64,000 bases of DNA from Tetramitus jugosus (taxonomy: Eukaryota; Heterolobosea; Eutetramitea; Acrasida; Vahlkampfiidae). Below, one piece after another: positions 28,831 through 40,151 of this stretch (positions are counted from its first letter, which is position 1; the number at the start of each line of letters is the position of its first letter). Location: positions 124,001-188,000 of the forward strand of contig OW569358.1 in the NCBI GenBank assembly GCA_937625935.1. The letters run 5' to 3'. The notes under the pieces are model-generated. The model saw only the letters and a program-made list of their open reading frames with translations. It did not search any database and was not told where the DNA came from. Made by a program: the position numbers and the translations under genes.

Positions 28831-29157
28831 TTTGTAAATTTCTTTGCAGATATGAGGGTAGACGCCCTCTTCATCAGTTTGTGTAGGAGGACTGCTATGT
28901 TACTATGCAAGTAAAGAAAATGTTGTTCGTCCTCCTTAGCTAAGGTTAATTTTTCTGTGTTGGCACCACCCTAACCAATCTATATCTATATTCTAATATT
29001 CAGTGGTTATTCATTCACCAGATTAAACTCTGACAACAGAGTATGTTGTCAGTGCATACACATTCGGTAGTGAATGAATGATGGCCCATACATTCTAAAA
29101 CTAATACACAAATCGTTACAAAATATGAACCTTATAGCTATTTTATTTCCCTAACCA

Positions 29158-29902
29158 TTACATGAGAATGAATTGACCCTTGAAACTTCTGATTGCAGTT
29201 GCACAAAATACGAAGAAAGAAAAACACAAGTAACCAGCCACTATCAATGTTACTTTCACAACAGATCCCTGATGATTCTGCAATTCAAAGTGAGATGCGA
29301 GTGCCAGAGCTGATCAATCCAATGAGTCCAGCCTTCCAATGCAGGCAATAACCAGAACAACAGTGACTCACCGTCTCCTGCAATTATAGAAGCTGCTTCA
29401 TGCGCAAGATTTGCAACATCCCCATCAGCGATCACCAACTGTCTCGTTCTTCCTTCAACAACATCGAATCACCTTGTGCTCCATTCTTGAAGCTTACCTT
29501 GCAGTGATCAACCTTCGTACTATCTACTCTTCCGCTCATACATTGAGCAATGATCTCATTCAAGCGCTGAAGACCATTCACAAACTTTACAAATATTTTT
29601 ACAATCGATGGATTCAACAGGACAAATGCAACCGTACAAACACACAATGGAAAGCAATACAGTGCGAACAAGGGAGATATCAATGGAGTCCCCAACAGCA
29701 GCACATAAATCAAGATGGATGATATAATGGTGAATATAGAAGTCCTTGAAATCTCGTTTGTGTTTTTTCCTTTTCCCAAAGTAACAAAACAACTTCCTCC
29801 TTCATTTTCTTGCGAATGGGAGGAGTGTGGGGAAGGACAATGTGAACATGAACAATTGGAATCGGAGTCGGTCGGTGCTGTTGCGATGTGACGATGGTTC
29901 AT
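29158..29902 (-). CDS. three-exon multi-pass membrane protein, possibly reticulon-like
   Basis: Exons 29902-29498, 29438-29372 and 29309-29158 join in frame to 207 aa (donors GTAAGC and GTGAGT, acceptors CAG and CAG). A Ser/Cys/His-rich leader is followed by two adjacent hydrophobic stretches (ISSILIYVLLLGTPLI and FALYCFPLCVCTVAFVLL), a 90-residue hydrophilic segment, and a last membrane segment (VTLIVAGYLCFSFFVFC). A paired hairpin, a loop and a second hydrophobic region is how reticulon-homology or ARL6IP1-like ER shaping proteins look, but I see no diagnostic motif. It marks the return to ordinary spliced genes after the island. Confidence 0.65.
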
Positions 29903-30386
29903 GACAGCAACGCGACACAACAGTTGGTTTTATGGTACAGTACAGTTGGTAGGTTTTGGTCCGGTTAGCGAGTACTTTGTGACTATGGCGCGTGAATGGT
30001 TTCACTGTGGGAGGTTTTTCTTCTCCTCCAAAGGTCAGTTGGAAAGCTTCAGACAAACTCTGCGTCGGAAGATGTGCTGTTCATTGGGATTCAAGTCGCG
30101 AGTTCTTTGTAGATGATCATTTCCCTCCGTTTTTTCCCATAATGCATTTTTTTGAGTGTTCCAGAGTGTGATAAGTAGCGAACAGTGTTGATTTCATGTG
30201 TTACCAATCACTAAGATTGATAGTGGTATTCCAGTTGAAACACCTGCTATCAATTATCATAATCTTGGTCATAAGGCGGCACTGTCTTCTGTCAGTCCTA
30301 GTTGATCAGCCTTTCATGAGGATCTGAAAAAAACAATTAGATATACTGAAAATCAAGGGTGTTACAACAAACTCCTATTATTTTGC
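29903..30386. other. divergent intergenic region
   Basis: Lies between two divergent start codons (29902 minus, 30387 plus). No supported gene. Contains T-runs and should hold both promoters. Confidence 0.4.
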
Positions 30387-32531
30387 ATGTTGAGGAACAA
30401 GAACATCTCTCGTTGCATCAAAGATCGTCAACGAAGCTTCGAACCATGGTTTGAACGCATTGTGCTCTTCCGGAGGAAAGAAGAAAAGAAGAACAATGAG
30501 AACGACCATGAGCACAAGGCAACAAACAATGATGTGACCTTATCGTTGTTTGACCAGTGGAATGAGCTGTATGAGCAATATTGCTTTCTTCAATCGGTTC
30601 TTGTTGCACCGCAGCAGGATCGCGATCTTGACACTTTGTGCTTGCGAGTCACTAGTGATGTGATCCGGCATTTACAAACCAAGCACTGTGCGATTTGGTA
30701 TTACAGAGATCACATGAGTGAAGCTTGTGAGCTACTTGATTTATTATGCTTTCCAATCAAGTGTTTGAAGCAAAAGGAGTTGTTTTCGGATTGTGTAAGA
30801 GCTGAAACAATGCACAGAATGGTGGCGACCATATGGGATGAGTGGACTCATGGTACGTCAAATGTAAAGCGATCAAAGTTTAATCGAACTCGGAAATCAA
30901 CAAATGTTCAAGGAGCAAATGAATTTCAATCGTTGTATGAAGATGATGAGTATGAAGAAGATGAGTCATTTGTGATACCGAACCCACCGCCATTACCAAT
31001 GCTTCTTACCGAGAATAGAGAATATGAGGATGACATAAATACGAGGTTGAAGTTGTTATCAGATGGCACGGTTACATTGTGCACAAATTCTGATTCGGAG
31101 GCTATCGATATTCTTTATCTGGCTAACATGTTGGAGGAGAAATTGTTGACTTATCCTCGCAACTATATTCACAACCTCATTCTACGGAGAACATTACTGA
31201 AACAGAAAGAGAAGTTACGAATGGAGGGAACAGCAAAAAAATTTCTCTCACTTGAATCGTATGGGTGGATCGAAATCATGATGCAACTACTGCAATATGG
31301 TGACTATGGTTCAGAGGTATGTGAGTGGGTAGATGTACGAAATGCATTGGTAATTATCGATCATTATCGGCGGAAATTTCTACACGAGATATCTTCTAAT
31401 TATCTACCGCAAGCTGTCACAGTCGAGTTGATACAACAAGTTTCGGATGATCACTTCGATTCTTTATTTCTAGCTTTGAGCTATTTGGACAAAATCTTTC
31501 ACTTGAAATCCTATTTTAGTGATATTGCACGGAATGATATTGAGAGGTTCGAGTTAATGACATTCTTTGATCGATCATATGTGCATGAAATGTGCAAACA
31601 ACTTGGAGACGAGGCACATCTGTCTGCCGCTCCATTTCTCATATCCCAAGCACTTATTATGATGTGTGTTGCTTCTAACAGCAGTAGTCGGTCTGTTCTT
31701 GCATCCTCATCTGTAGATTTTGGTGCACAACAGCACAAAAGAAAGCATTACAAAAAATTAGTACTATTGGACAGAGCTTTATCTACGACCTTCAACTCAG
31801 AGAATCAAAAAGATGAAACTAATGAGATACCAATCGATCCGATTGTTCGATATTTTAAATGGAAAAGGATGTGGCGTGCGCTCTATAACAGATACACAAA
31901 ATCGCCATCTAACATACCACTAGACGATTATTCTTGCATTGATCCCACATTCAAACACCAGACCACTGCCTCTCTAATTATGCGCAAGTTGTTGAACGAG
32001 CAAGTGTTTAAACCTAGCAGTAACCAACTGGTTGATTTATGTTCACTCATACTCCAGAATGAGGATTGCTTATCGTCAGTGTTCGCGTATCCCAATCTTA
32101 ACACCTTTAAACTGCCTACATTACCACCTAGTGACTCACTAACAGACCAATATGCGAAATGGCCTCCAGACATGCATTTCATCCATCCTCGTGCCCGCCC
32201 ATCAAGCATGTTTCTACCAGATCAACTCATTTCTAACACAAAGATCAAGAGGACAACTGACACGATCTCTCAGGTTGCCAAATTAGCTAACAGCCGCAAG
32301 GACGTTCAAAGACTACGATTGCAACTCCTGCAATACCTCTCCTCTCAGTACTGTTCACTTGTGTTTGATGAGAAACAGCCACTGTATGATAGAGTGCTGC
32401 TACTTCTCGATTTGATTGATTTACAGTCACACAGCAGCAGCGAAGAGATTCATTCCTTCGTCGAGAATGAATTATTGGGTACTTGTCTCTCTCAAATGGT
32501 GTTGCTGACACAGAACGATAAAACCGAATAG
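30387..32531 (+). CDS. 714-aa protein, family not recognised
   Basis: Single uninterrupted ORF from an ATG at 30387. Sequence is well-mixed and mostly helical, with an acidic patch and PPPLP at about residues 190-210 and a poly-Ser loop near 430. No signal peptide, membrane segment, Cys cluster or catalytic motif. Repeated Leu/Tyr-rich helices (SLFLALSYLDKIFHLKSYF, given only in part) suggest an alpha-solenoid or scaffold. It looks like a real lineage-restricted gene. Confidence 0.75.
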   Translation: MLRNKNISRCIKDRQRSFEPWFERIVLFRRKEEKKNNENDHEHKATNNDVTLSLFDQWNELYEQYCFLQSVLVAPQQDRDLDTLCLRVTSDVIRHLQTKHCAIWYYRDHMSEACELLDLLCFPIKCLKQKELFSDCVRAETMHRMVATIWDEWTHGTSNVKRSKFNRTRKSTNVQGANEFQSLYEDDEYEEDESFVIPNPPPLPMLLTENREYEDDINTRLKLLSDGTVTLCTNSDSEAIDILYLANMLEEKLLTYPRNYIHNLILRRTLLKQKEKLRMEGTAKKFLSLESYGWIEIMMQLLQYGDYGSEVCEWVDVRNALVIIDHYRRKFLHEISSNYLPQAVTVELIQQVSDDHFDSLFLALSYLDKIFHLKSYFSDIARNDIERFELMTFFDRSYVHEMCKQLGDEAHLSAAPFLISQALIMMCVASNSSSRSVLASSSVDFGAQQHKRKHYKKLVLLDRALSTTFNSENQKDETNEIPIDPIVRYFKWKRMWRALYNRYTKSPSNIPLDDYSCIDPTFKHQTTASLIMRKLLNEQVFKPSSNQLVDLCSLILQNEDCLSSVFAYPNLNTFKLPTLPPSDSLTDQYAKWPPDMHFIHPRARPSSMFLPDQLISNTKIKRTTDTISQVAKLANSRKDVQRLRLQLLQYLSSQYCSLVFDEKQPLYDRVLLLLDLIDLQSHSSSEEIHSFVENELLGTCLSQMVLLTQNDKTE

Positions 32532-32728
32532 TGTATTGCTTTGTCAGTTTAAGTAGTTTCTAATCAGTGTCACATCAGCAGTTAGGATGTGTGAATATAT
32601 GAATATGATATTGTAATGTTGTCATCACTGCAATAGTAAAGATAAACCCTGATTTTGCATTCGATGCACCTAACAAATCCCGATCAGCGGCGATCGAGCA
32701 AACCATTGTGGGAATTTTTTTACAGTTT

Positions 32729-33517
32729 TTATTTCTTGCTCGCAGTCGCGGAAGCAACAGTGGAAGCTTTCTGCTTTTCCAGCTTCTTCTGATTCTCTCT
32801 ATAGCTTGCCAAATACTCTGTCAACAGAGGCACATATTCCTCAAAACCTAATTTTTCCATTGCTTCCAACAAATCATCGCCATTCATTGTTTTCCGCTTA
32901 TCATACATGCACAAATCACTTGCCTCACTGGCCAAAAACAAGATAAACTCTGTCAAGTACTCTTGCATCACTTCTTTTGCATCTTTTGCAATTTTTGCAT
33001 TCTCCGGTAGACAACTCTTCATGACTCTTGAAATATTGGCCACAGGCAAGTACAAATCTTGTTCTCTGATCGTTGTCGAACCACCACCACCACCACTACT
33101 ACCACCACTACTACTACTGATGCTACCACTACTACTACCACTATTATAGCTATTCTTTCGTAGTGAATCATCTATCGCACCAGTTATTGCCACTAGATGA
33201 CTCTTTGAATGCTGATCATCATTCTCATCATCCTCAGCATGATCCAACAACAAATGTTCCTCTGTTTCATCCAAATGCTGTTGTTGATCCTCTCTATGAT
33301 GTTCACTATGGATCACACGATTATTGTGGATGGGTATTGGAATCGTAGTCGGCGGAGTTATGGAGGTTACAATGGATGGCGGGGAGAAGAGCAGTGAAGC
33401 GGTCAATTCATCTGTTTCTTCCGAGCCTGTTGGGCAACAAAGAGACGACTGACCGACTTGTTCTGTGATCATGGTGGTTTTTGCTTCTTCGTCTTTGTCT
33501 CGTTCTCGTTTCATCAT
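32729..33517 (-). CDS. NFYB: NF-YB/HAP3, CCAAT-binding histone-fold subunit
   Basis: 262 aa from an ATG at 33517. Residues about 152-245 are the H2B-like histone fold of [77 protein letters not shown] and the NGDDLL...LGF blocks are diagnostic. The rest is low-complexity: a Thr/Ile/Pro-rich leader, acidic and His patches, and a Gly/Ser run. Known role: with NF-YC and NF-YA it binds CCAAT boxes and regulates transcription. Its partners are not in this window. Confidence 0.95.
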   Translation of the reverse strand: MMKRERDKDEEAKTTMITEQVGQSSLCCPTGSEETDELTASLLFSPPSIVTSITPPTTIPIPIHNNRVIHSEHHREDQQQHLDETEEHLLLDHAEDDENDDQHSKSHLVAITGAIDDSLRKNSYNSGSSSGSISSSSGGSSGGGGGSTTIREQDLYLPVANISRVMKSCLPENAKIAKDAKEVMQEYLTEFILFLASEASDLCMYDKRKTMNGDDLLEAMEKLGFEEYVPLLTEYLASYRENQKKLEKQKASTVASATASKK

Positions 33518-33628
33518 TTTTTGTTGAGATTTTGGTTTTTTGTTGTTGTGCGAGCTTTTGTTGTCCTGGTAATACTTTTATTACATGACATTTCTTTTAT
33601 TTTTCCAATAGCAAAAAGTTATCATCGA

Positions 33629-35109
33629 TCATCCAGTTCTTCTCGTTGTTGCATCTTCTTCCTTGTCACTTCTCTTCCATGAATTGGGAATGTTGAAGAA
33701 AGAGGAGGCAGCTGCAGTCGCACCTGCAGCCAATGCTCCCACGGCAGAGGCCGCTGCTGTTGTCGCAGTTCCTATCACCCCAGTGCCCACAGCTTGTAGT
33801 GTTGCGACAAGTGACCCAGAGGCAACTGCTCCTCCATTAGCCACAGCATAGTACTGCATCATATAAGCTGCCCATGATTTGGCTGCAATACCAGCAGAGG
33901 TGAAGCCAAGTGAATGCACTGCAAAGACAGTTATATAGGGTGCAGCGACCGCTCCAACAGCAGATGCAACCACCACAGTCTTCCATCCAGGTTTATATCC
34001 TTTAGCTTGGCGGAGGAGTGGATTATTCAATGCAGTATTAACGATGTACTGTTTGATACCATCGAAATCCATGTTTATCAACATTTCTACAAGGTTTTTG
34101 TCGCACGTGTAGTCAAATCCCAACGACTGCAACGTTCCACCAAGTCCAAGCTCTGTGAAGAACTTGATATCCGGATACTTCTGTTTGACATGATTGATTG
34201 CTTCTTGCCACCACTCAGTCTTCGGCTTAAGATACCCTAAGCTTGCCAAATTAGATCCCCAAATAGAATCAATTACATCATTGAACACTAATATCGCTTG
34301 ATCACACCGAATGGCATCTGAGAGTGATGCAACTTTCATCAAATGTTGCAATCTTAAATTCCTTGTCGCGGGATTCCAATCTGGGAGAGACTGTCGAACA
34401 ATTGTAAATACCAAATACATTAGGAGGTAAATGAAAACACAAGTACATACAGTTCTACTGAGCAGTGTTTGTCCATGGAGCAAAGAGCGGATCTCTCCCA
34501 TGAGCAACGCCATTTGGCAAGAATGCATTTCGATCATACACCACTGATACATTCTTTGTTGGAAGCAATACATAGAGATCTGGATTGGAGTGAACCCATG
34601 GAGAGTTACTCGACGAGTGATTGGGAATAAAATCAAGCATCAAACTTAATCCGACACTGTTCAGTTTCTTCTTAAATGCAGCGAGATCAGCATCCGTCCC
34701 AACATTTGGATTGCACACATAATCTACCACAGCATCCACACCATTGGCAAAATCAAATTGATAGTAAGGGAAATGGGGACCGAATGATCCTTTCAACGGA
34801 TAAGGTTGTTGTAATTGCCAAACACCTTGCAACCAAACAGTTGTAATCTTTTGATCATGTAGCTTTTGGAGGTCATGTCGTGGAATGTCAGCTAACCTTG
34901 TAATGGGTCTACCGTACTCTTCCGAGAGTTGTTGAAGCCAAGTCAGAGCATATGTACACTTCATACACGATCGCTTCTTTTCCAGTCTCACTTGACCTGT
35001 AGTCTGTTGTCACATGATATCGCTGGTGGTTCGCCAGAGTGAGTGTCAAACAAACCAAGAAGGAACAGACAATGAAACTAAACAGCAAGATGGGAGAATT
35101 GGTTGTCAT
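33629..35109 (-). CDS. secreted GH13-type glycosidase fused to an ISG12/IFI6-16 membrane domain
   Basis: An ATG at 35109 starts a signal peptide (LLFSFIVCSFLVCLTLTLA). A GH13 alpha-amylase-type barrel follows: IVYEVY, TTVWLQGVWQ, VVDYVCNPNVGTDADL, LMLDFIPNHSS, GRDPLFAPWTNTAQ, then DAIRCDQAILVFNDV (with the nucleophile Asp) and FFTELGLG (acid/base Glu). The type resembles bacterial enzymes with WLMGVW and DYVVDP motifs. The barrel then stops short: no block with the third catalytic Asp (NHD) is present. The same frame runs straight into LGFTSAGIAA, VANGGAVASGSLVATLQAVG and an Ala-rich hydrophobic tail (33976-33701), the ISG12/IFI6-16 domain. Two one-base problems exist: a frame change near 34970 (VYEVY against YALTWL) and an intron near 34457-34391 whose best protein join is not GT-AG. 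It is either a recent pseudogene or a real gene with assembly indels. Confidence 0.7.
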
Positions 35110-35183
35110 TTTTTGAGCGGGATCAAAGGATCTGGATTGTTTTCTTCTGGTTTTGTCACTCGTGAAGAAAACAATTCAGATCC

Positions 35184-36212
35184 ATGGAACGTTGGTTTGT
35201 TGAAAGCGCAGATCATGATCTGAAGCACAGAGCGATTGAAATTTGTTCCGTACTATGCAGGGATACTTGGTCGAAAATTATCGAGTTTTGTGACACTCAT
35301 GAATGGGTACAATTGAGTTACACTTGCAAAGGAATCAATCAATTCAAATTCAATCGATTACTCATGTTCAATAAGGAAAGAACACTAAAACAAATGAGGA
35401 AGCAAGAATTTGAACATTGGCTTCGATTGGGAAAAGGAACATTTTTCAATGTTCACTTCGAGAAGAATCCAGCGTTGGTGAAGGATGAGCATTTCCAATT
35501 TTTGGAAGGCATCCATACCCTTTCTATAAGTGATTGTGAAGAAATAACAGACAATGCCTTCTCTCATTTGACTGGTATTCACACCCTTTACATGAGTCAT
35601 TGCGATCCTATTACAGACAATGCTTTTCGTCATCTGACTGGAATTCACACGCTCGATATAAGTGGTTGCCGGCGGATCACAGACAAGGCATTTAAGCATC
35701 TGACTGGCATTCACACACTTAGTATGAGTTACTGCAAACATATCACAGACAATGCCTTTCATCATTTGACTGGCATCCACACACTTGATATGAGTCATTG
35801 CCAACAAATCACAGATCAAGCAATTTCTCACTTGGTTGGCATTCATAGACTCGATATGAGGTATTGTGATCCTATTACAGACAATGCTTTTCGTTATCTG
35901 ACTGGAATTCACACGCTCGATATAAGTGGTTGCCGGCGGATCACAGACGAGGCATTTAAGTATTTGACGGGCATTCACACACTTGATATGAGTTACTGTA
36001 ACCTTATTACGGACAACGCCTTTCCTCATTTAGTTGGTATTCAGGAGCTCACAATGAATGGGTGCGATCAAAAATCAATCACAGAGAAGGCATTTGTTTA
36101 TTTGAAGGGTATCCACATACTCAGTTGGTCTTCTCCCACCACACGAGACAAGGCCTTACGAAAAAAGGTCGCTGAATTTTTCGAGTCCAGTTCAACAATT
36201 CTGATGCTTTGA
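35184..36212 (+). CDS. leucine-rich-repeat protein with nine 22-residue units
   Basis: 342 aa from an ATG at 35184. Residues about 1-100 hold an F-box-like helical start (VLCRDTWSKIIEFCDTHEWVQLSYTCKGINQF). From about residue 108 there are nine copies of a 22-residue unit of the form C..ITD.AF.HLTGIHTLDMS, close to the cysteine-containing LRR type found in F-box proteins. Units 2-3 and 6-7 are nearly identical at DNA level (offset 264 bp, four units), showing recent internal duplication. Possibly a substrate receptor of an SCF ubiquitin ligase. Start-to-start only 74 bp from the divergent GH13 fusion gene. Confidence 0.8.
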   Translation: MERWFVESADHDLKHRAIEICSVLCRDTWSKIIEFCDTHEWVQLSYTCKGINQFKFNRLLMFNKERTLKQMRKQEFEHWLRLGKGTFFNVHFEKNPALVKDEHFQFLEGIHTLSISDCEEITDNAFSHLTGIHTLYMSHCDPITDNAFRHLTGIHTLDISGCRRITDKAFKHLTGIHTLSMSYCKHITDNAFHHLTGIHTLDMSHCQQITDQAISHLVGIHRLDMRYCDPITDNAFRYLTGIHTLDISGCRRITDEAFKYLTGIHTLDMSYCNLITDNAFPHLVGIQELTMNGCDQKSITEKAFVYLKGIHILSWSSPTTRDKALRKKVAEFFESSSTILML

Positions 36213-36215
36213 GTG

Positions 36216-39200
36216 CTAGCTAATTTGCTTGTACAAACTATGACCAGAGAATTGTTTCCTAACATCAAACACAGTTATCCATTTTCTGCCCTTCCCGGCA
36301 ATGAATAAGTACTCGAAAGTCGTGAACAGAAAGATCTGAACTAAGCCAAAACAAAACAGCTCCAACTGATAGCGGAAGGGTAGATCGGCTAGTTGCAAAG
36401 CACGTCTCGTCCATGAATCTGGTGCAAATGTGATATAAACTGTGCAGCAGAAGAGGATGGCAAGAGAAAACAGGTAAGGCAAGTTCGTGTACAGTGGCTT
36501 CTTGAACGGCTTGGAGATGGAGTAGGACAGAGCAGAACCAATGGTTTGATAAGTTGCCATTAGAAATACACTTGTCGTTTCGGCGCATAATACATTCCTC
36601 TTGCTATTTGGCAATGGTTGCAATGGAATGAACCATGATTGTGTTGACAAGTACAATAATATTAGAGCCTGGATTCCAAATGATATGACGAGCTGGAACA
36701 ACATTGAAGCAAATGTGGCAATGGAAAGAAGGGATCCTGATGGTTTGTTTCTTGATAATGTGTCTACTGGCTCCGTATAACTTGTTAGAAACACCACAGG
36801 CATAATGATAGCAATATCAATAAACAGAAACTAAGCAAATGGGAAAACAAAGTTAAACTACGTAAGCACGAGGTGGATTGATGAAAAACATAGAAAGGAT
36901 TCTGAGGACATACCTGAGAGTCACCTAAATCAGAGTTGATCCTGTAGAGCAGAATAACCGCAAAGAACTGAATGAATGAATAGCACGACATGAACTTAAA
37001 GAGCTGAAAGCTTAACGATAGCGCGGCACGACCCTCCCGAATCAACTTTGGTACGCACGATATGGTTGGATGGAGCGAAGTAAATGGAGCACTCATTCCT
37101 GTTTCAACCTCTGATAGAGATAATCCAACATCACTTCCACTGAGTGCTGATGTATCATTTACACCATCTCCACAGAACCCAACTGAATAATCAATGTTCT
37201 GCAACTGCTCAACTAGACACAACTTCTGATTGGGAGACATGCGAGCATAGACATGACATCGCAGGAGAATTCGCTGTAAATCAGAAAATGATGTCTGAAA
37301 ATTGTGATGCTTGTGTTGGTGGACCAAGTAATCAAAGGCGGATCCAGAAACGACTACCTCAATACTCGCTGGATCCATCGTCAATAGAGTCTTTGTATCA
37401 ATGGATTCGTTTGAAGTCGTATTTACCCATTCAATACCCATATAATGTAAATGCTCATCACTTGCGACCACACTTGAAACAAATATGACCTTGGTAGAAT
37501 CTATAATTCCACTGTGTCTTGCAACTGCAAGTGCCGTATGTGCGTTATCTCCTGTAACCATAACGGTGTTAATATTTGCTCGCTTCAACTCTTGAATGGC
37601 GGATATTGTGTCACGCTTGAGATTATTCTGGAGAACTACCAAACCAAGAAAAGATACATCTCGTTCTAAGTCGTCTCTCTCTCCATCAATCTCTGTTGGA
37701 GAAATCTCCTTGAATGCGACAGCAAGGACTCTGTATCCTCTGGACACATAATTTTGGAGAACATCCGCATAACTATCGGGTAGTGTACTGCGATCTGATA
37801 GGTTATGAACAATCTCAGGAGATCCCTTCATTAGTAAATAAGTTCGTTCTGTGTTTCTATCTTGTGCGATTACAGACATTCTCTGAAGAGATGATTGGAA
37901 TTCGAACCTTGTGATAATTTCGAGCTCAACCTTCTCAGAAAGATCATTATCCCTCTTTACAATTGTGTTCGGTGATTGATCGCCTGCATTGATGAGTTGA
38001 CCCTTTATCGATTTAAACACTTCAACTTCCATTGGATCTCCAACTAGCACATCTTTCATATGCACCAAATTGTTACATCCCAACAGACCAAATGCAAGAT
38101 ACTTTCCAGCATCACTCACCTCAAGTAATGTTTCAAACACCCTGTCAGATACTAGATCAAAATCTTGCGAGCTTTTTGGCCAAACTCCCACGAGTTCAAC
38201 TCCCGGCTCAGTCAACGTACCTGTCTTATCAAAACACATACATGTGAGTTTTCCTGCAACATTGACCTTTGATGGTGCGATACAATATATTTTCTGTCTT
38301 TTTAGTCTCCACACTGCAAAACTGATACCAACTGTCATTGCCATGGGCAGAGCTGGAGGAACAACAATTGTAATAACATCTAATGCTCTCAATACAAGCA
38401 TACCAGAAGGCACACCCATTTTTGCCAGCCTAATCACCGAGTAAATGATTCCTGCTAAACCAAACAGCGACATGATACCAATAAATATAAATGAATCTCG
38501 ATAAAAGGAAAAGTAGGATGACTTTGGATACAAGATTGATAGTAAAATCTTCCCCTTTGTCGTATCAAAGCCTGTTCTCGAACAAACAGCATATACCTCC
38601 TCTGATCCAGTAGTTTGCAGAACTTTTGTACCTGAAAATAACGTATGAGAAGAATGTGTCTTTGGATCATACTTGATACTCGAAGCGTGAGGTACGGGTG
38701 TTTTCATTACTGGTACCCCCTCGCCGGTAAGCATGGATTCATCTATCAAACACTGACCAGACAACAGCACCATGTCGCATGCGAGATGCATTCCCTCCCT
38801 TACCACTACCACGTCACCTGGTACTAAATGATCAGACTGAATAGATCTCGTAGCTCGATTTCGCACGATGTCAACAAATGAACGTGTAGACGACATCTCA
38901 TTCAATGTAATCAAATTACTTCTTGTTTCCATTAGACTGCTCACAACAGACAACACACTGGACAAAATAATGACTGATGAATACAAGTAATATTCATCAC
39001 ACATCCATATAATCACACTCACCAACTGAAATAAATAAAATGGATGCAAAATTTCATCCAACAACAAATACAACATATTCTTCACCGGTATCTCTGTTGA
39101 GTTCTCTCCATAAAACACCTTGCAAAGTGCTCTCTCATGCATACTTGTTGCACTTCCTTCATTTGCCGCTCTCATTTGAGACAATGTCGCTCCTCGGTCG

Positions 39201-40044
39201 TAAAGTTTTCGACTCATGAATCGACTGCTACCACTCTCGTACACAAAGCATTTTCTTCGGAAGAACAAGAAGCGAACCATTGTTGGTTTCTCGTTTGCTC
39301 TCTCATTCAAAAACACCATTTTCTCTGTCACGGGACACAGCTCGAATGAACCGTCATTCCTACATTCAATGAACACCAAATCACAATGTCCAAAGCTCTT
39401 GGTTCTCCTATGAGTCAACAGTAGTTTCAATCGAGGAAACCAACGACCCATCAGAAACACTATGCCCAACGAAACAACACATAAAACAATGTAAATGAAT
39501 TGAAGCACCGAATGACTCTTGTAAGGAATCCACTCTCCTGTTTCCTATATTCTCCCCCCAGAGAAACAGTTTCTTGTGTGTAAACACAGAGTCCATTTTT
39601 CCCACAAACAACACAAGACAAACAACATACGTGAATTTGGTTGAAATCATCAGAGTGATTGCCATTACTGTTCACAACATCCAGAAACTGCAAAATGGAC
39701 GAGTCATCATTGGGAGGACAAGAAATCTGTGGTTGAGTTGTTGTCTCATTCTCTGACATTGCCAAATCAATTTCTCCTTCGAGTAAGGAAGACATCTTGT
39801 CTCGTTTCTGGGCTGGTGAAGATGTCACACGAAAAACACGAATTCGGAGTTTTATTGTTCTCTCACTCTCATGCTTGAACCAACATGGACACTGAATGAT
39901 GTTTTTCTTATTGGCTCCCGAGTCTGGTTTTAGCCACACGAATCTCATACCATCAACAGGAATGTCGTAGTAGTCGGTCGTAGTTCTCAAGGAACTGACT
40001 GCTCTATCCGAAGCTTCCAACTCCAAAATTAACTCTCCTCCCAG
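36216..40044 (-). CDS. P5B-type cation/polyamine ATPase (ATP13A2/YPK9 family)
   Basis: Exons 40044-39631, 39544-36914 and 36830-36216 join in frame to about 1,219 residues (donors GTATGT, acceptors TAG). A still earlier exon with the start codon is likely, because the first exon begins at a CTGCAG acceptor and has no upstream ATG in frame. Landmarks: GDVVVVREG and DESMLTGEGVPVMK (actuator), PPALPMAMTVG in M4 (the PPALP signature of P5B), CFDKTGTLTE (phosphorylated Asp), LMKGSPE, VMVTGDNAHTALAVA, GFCGDGVNDTSAL, then QFLFIDIAIIMPVVFL across the last intron and six C-terminal membrane segments. Members work in lysosome or vacuole membranes and export polyamines or cations to the cytosol. The N-terminal 130 residues are not like those of animal members. 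Confidence 0.93.
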
Positions 40045-40151
40045 CTGCAGAACGAAAACACAAAATTCCTTCCAAAAAACGACCAAAAAACCAACAAAAA
40101 AATCGTCAAACAACAACCATCAAACAACAAGCAAACAACAAGCAAACAATC

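Noticed and set aside
33100..33350. Plus-strand open frames opposite the NF-YB gene.
   Set aside because: They mirror low-complexity Ser/Gly and Gln/His codons of the minus-strand gene and contain no independent motif.
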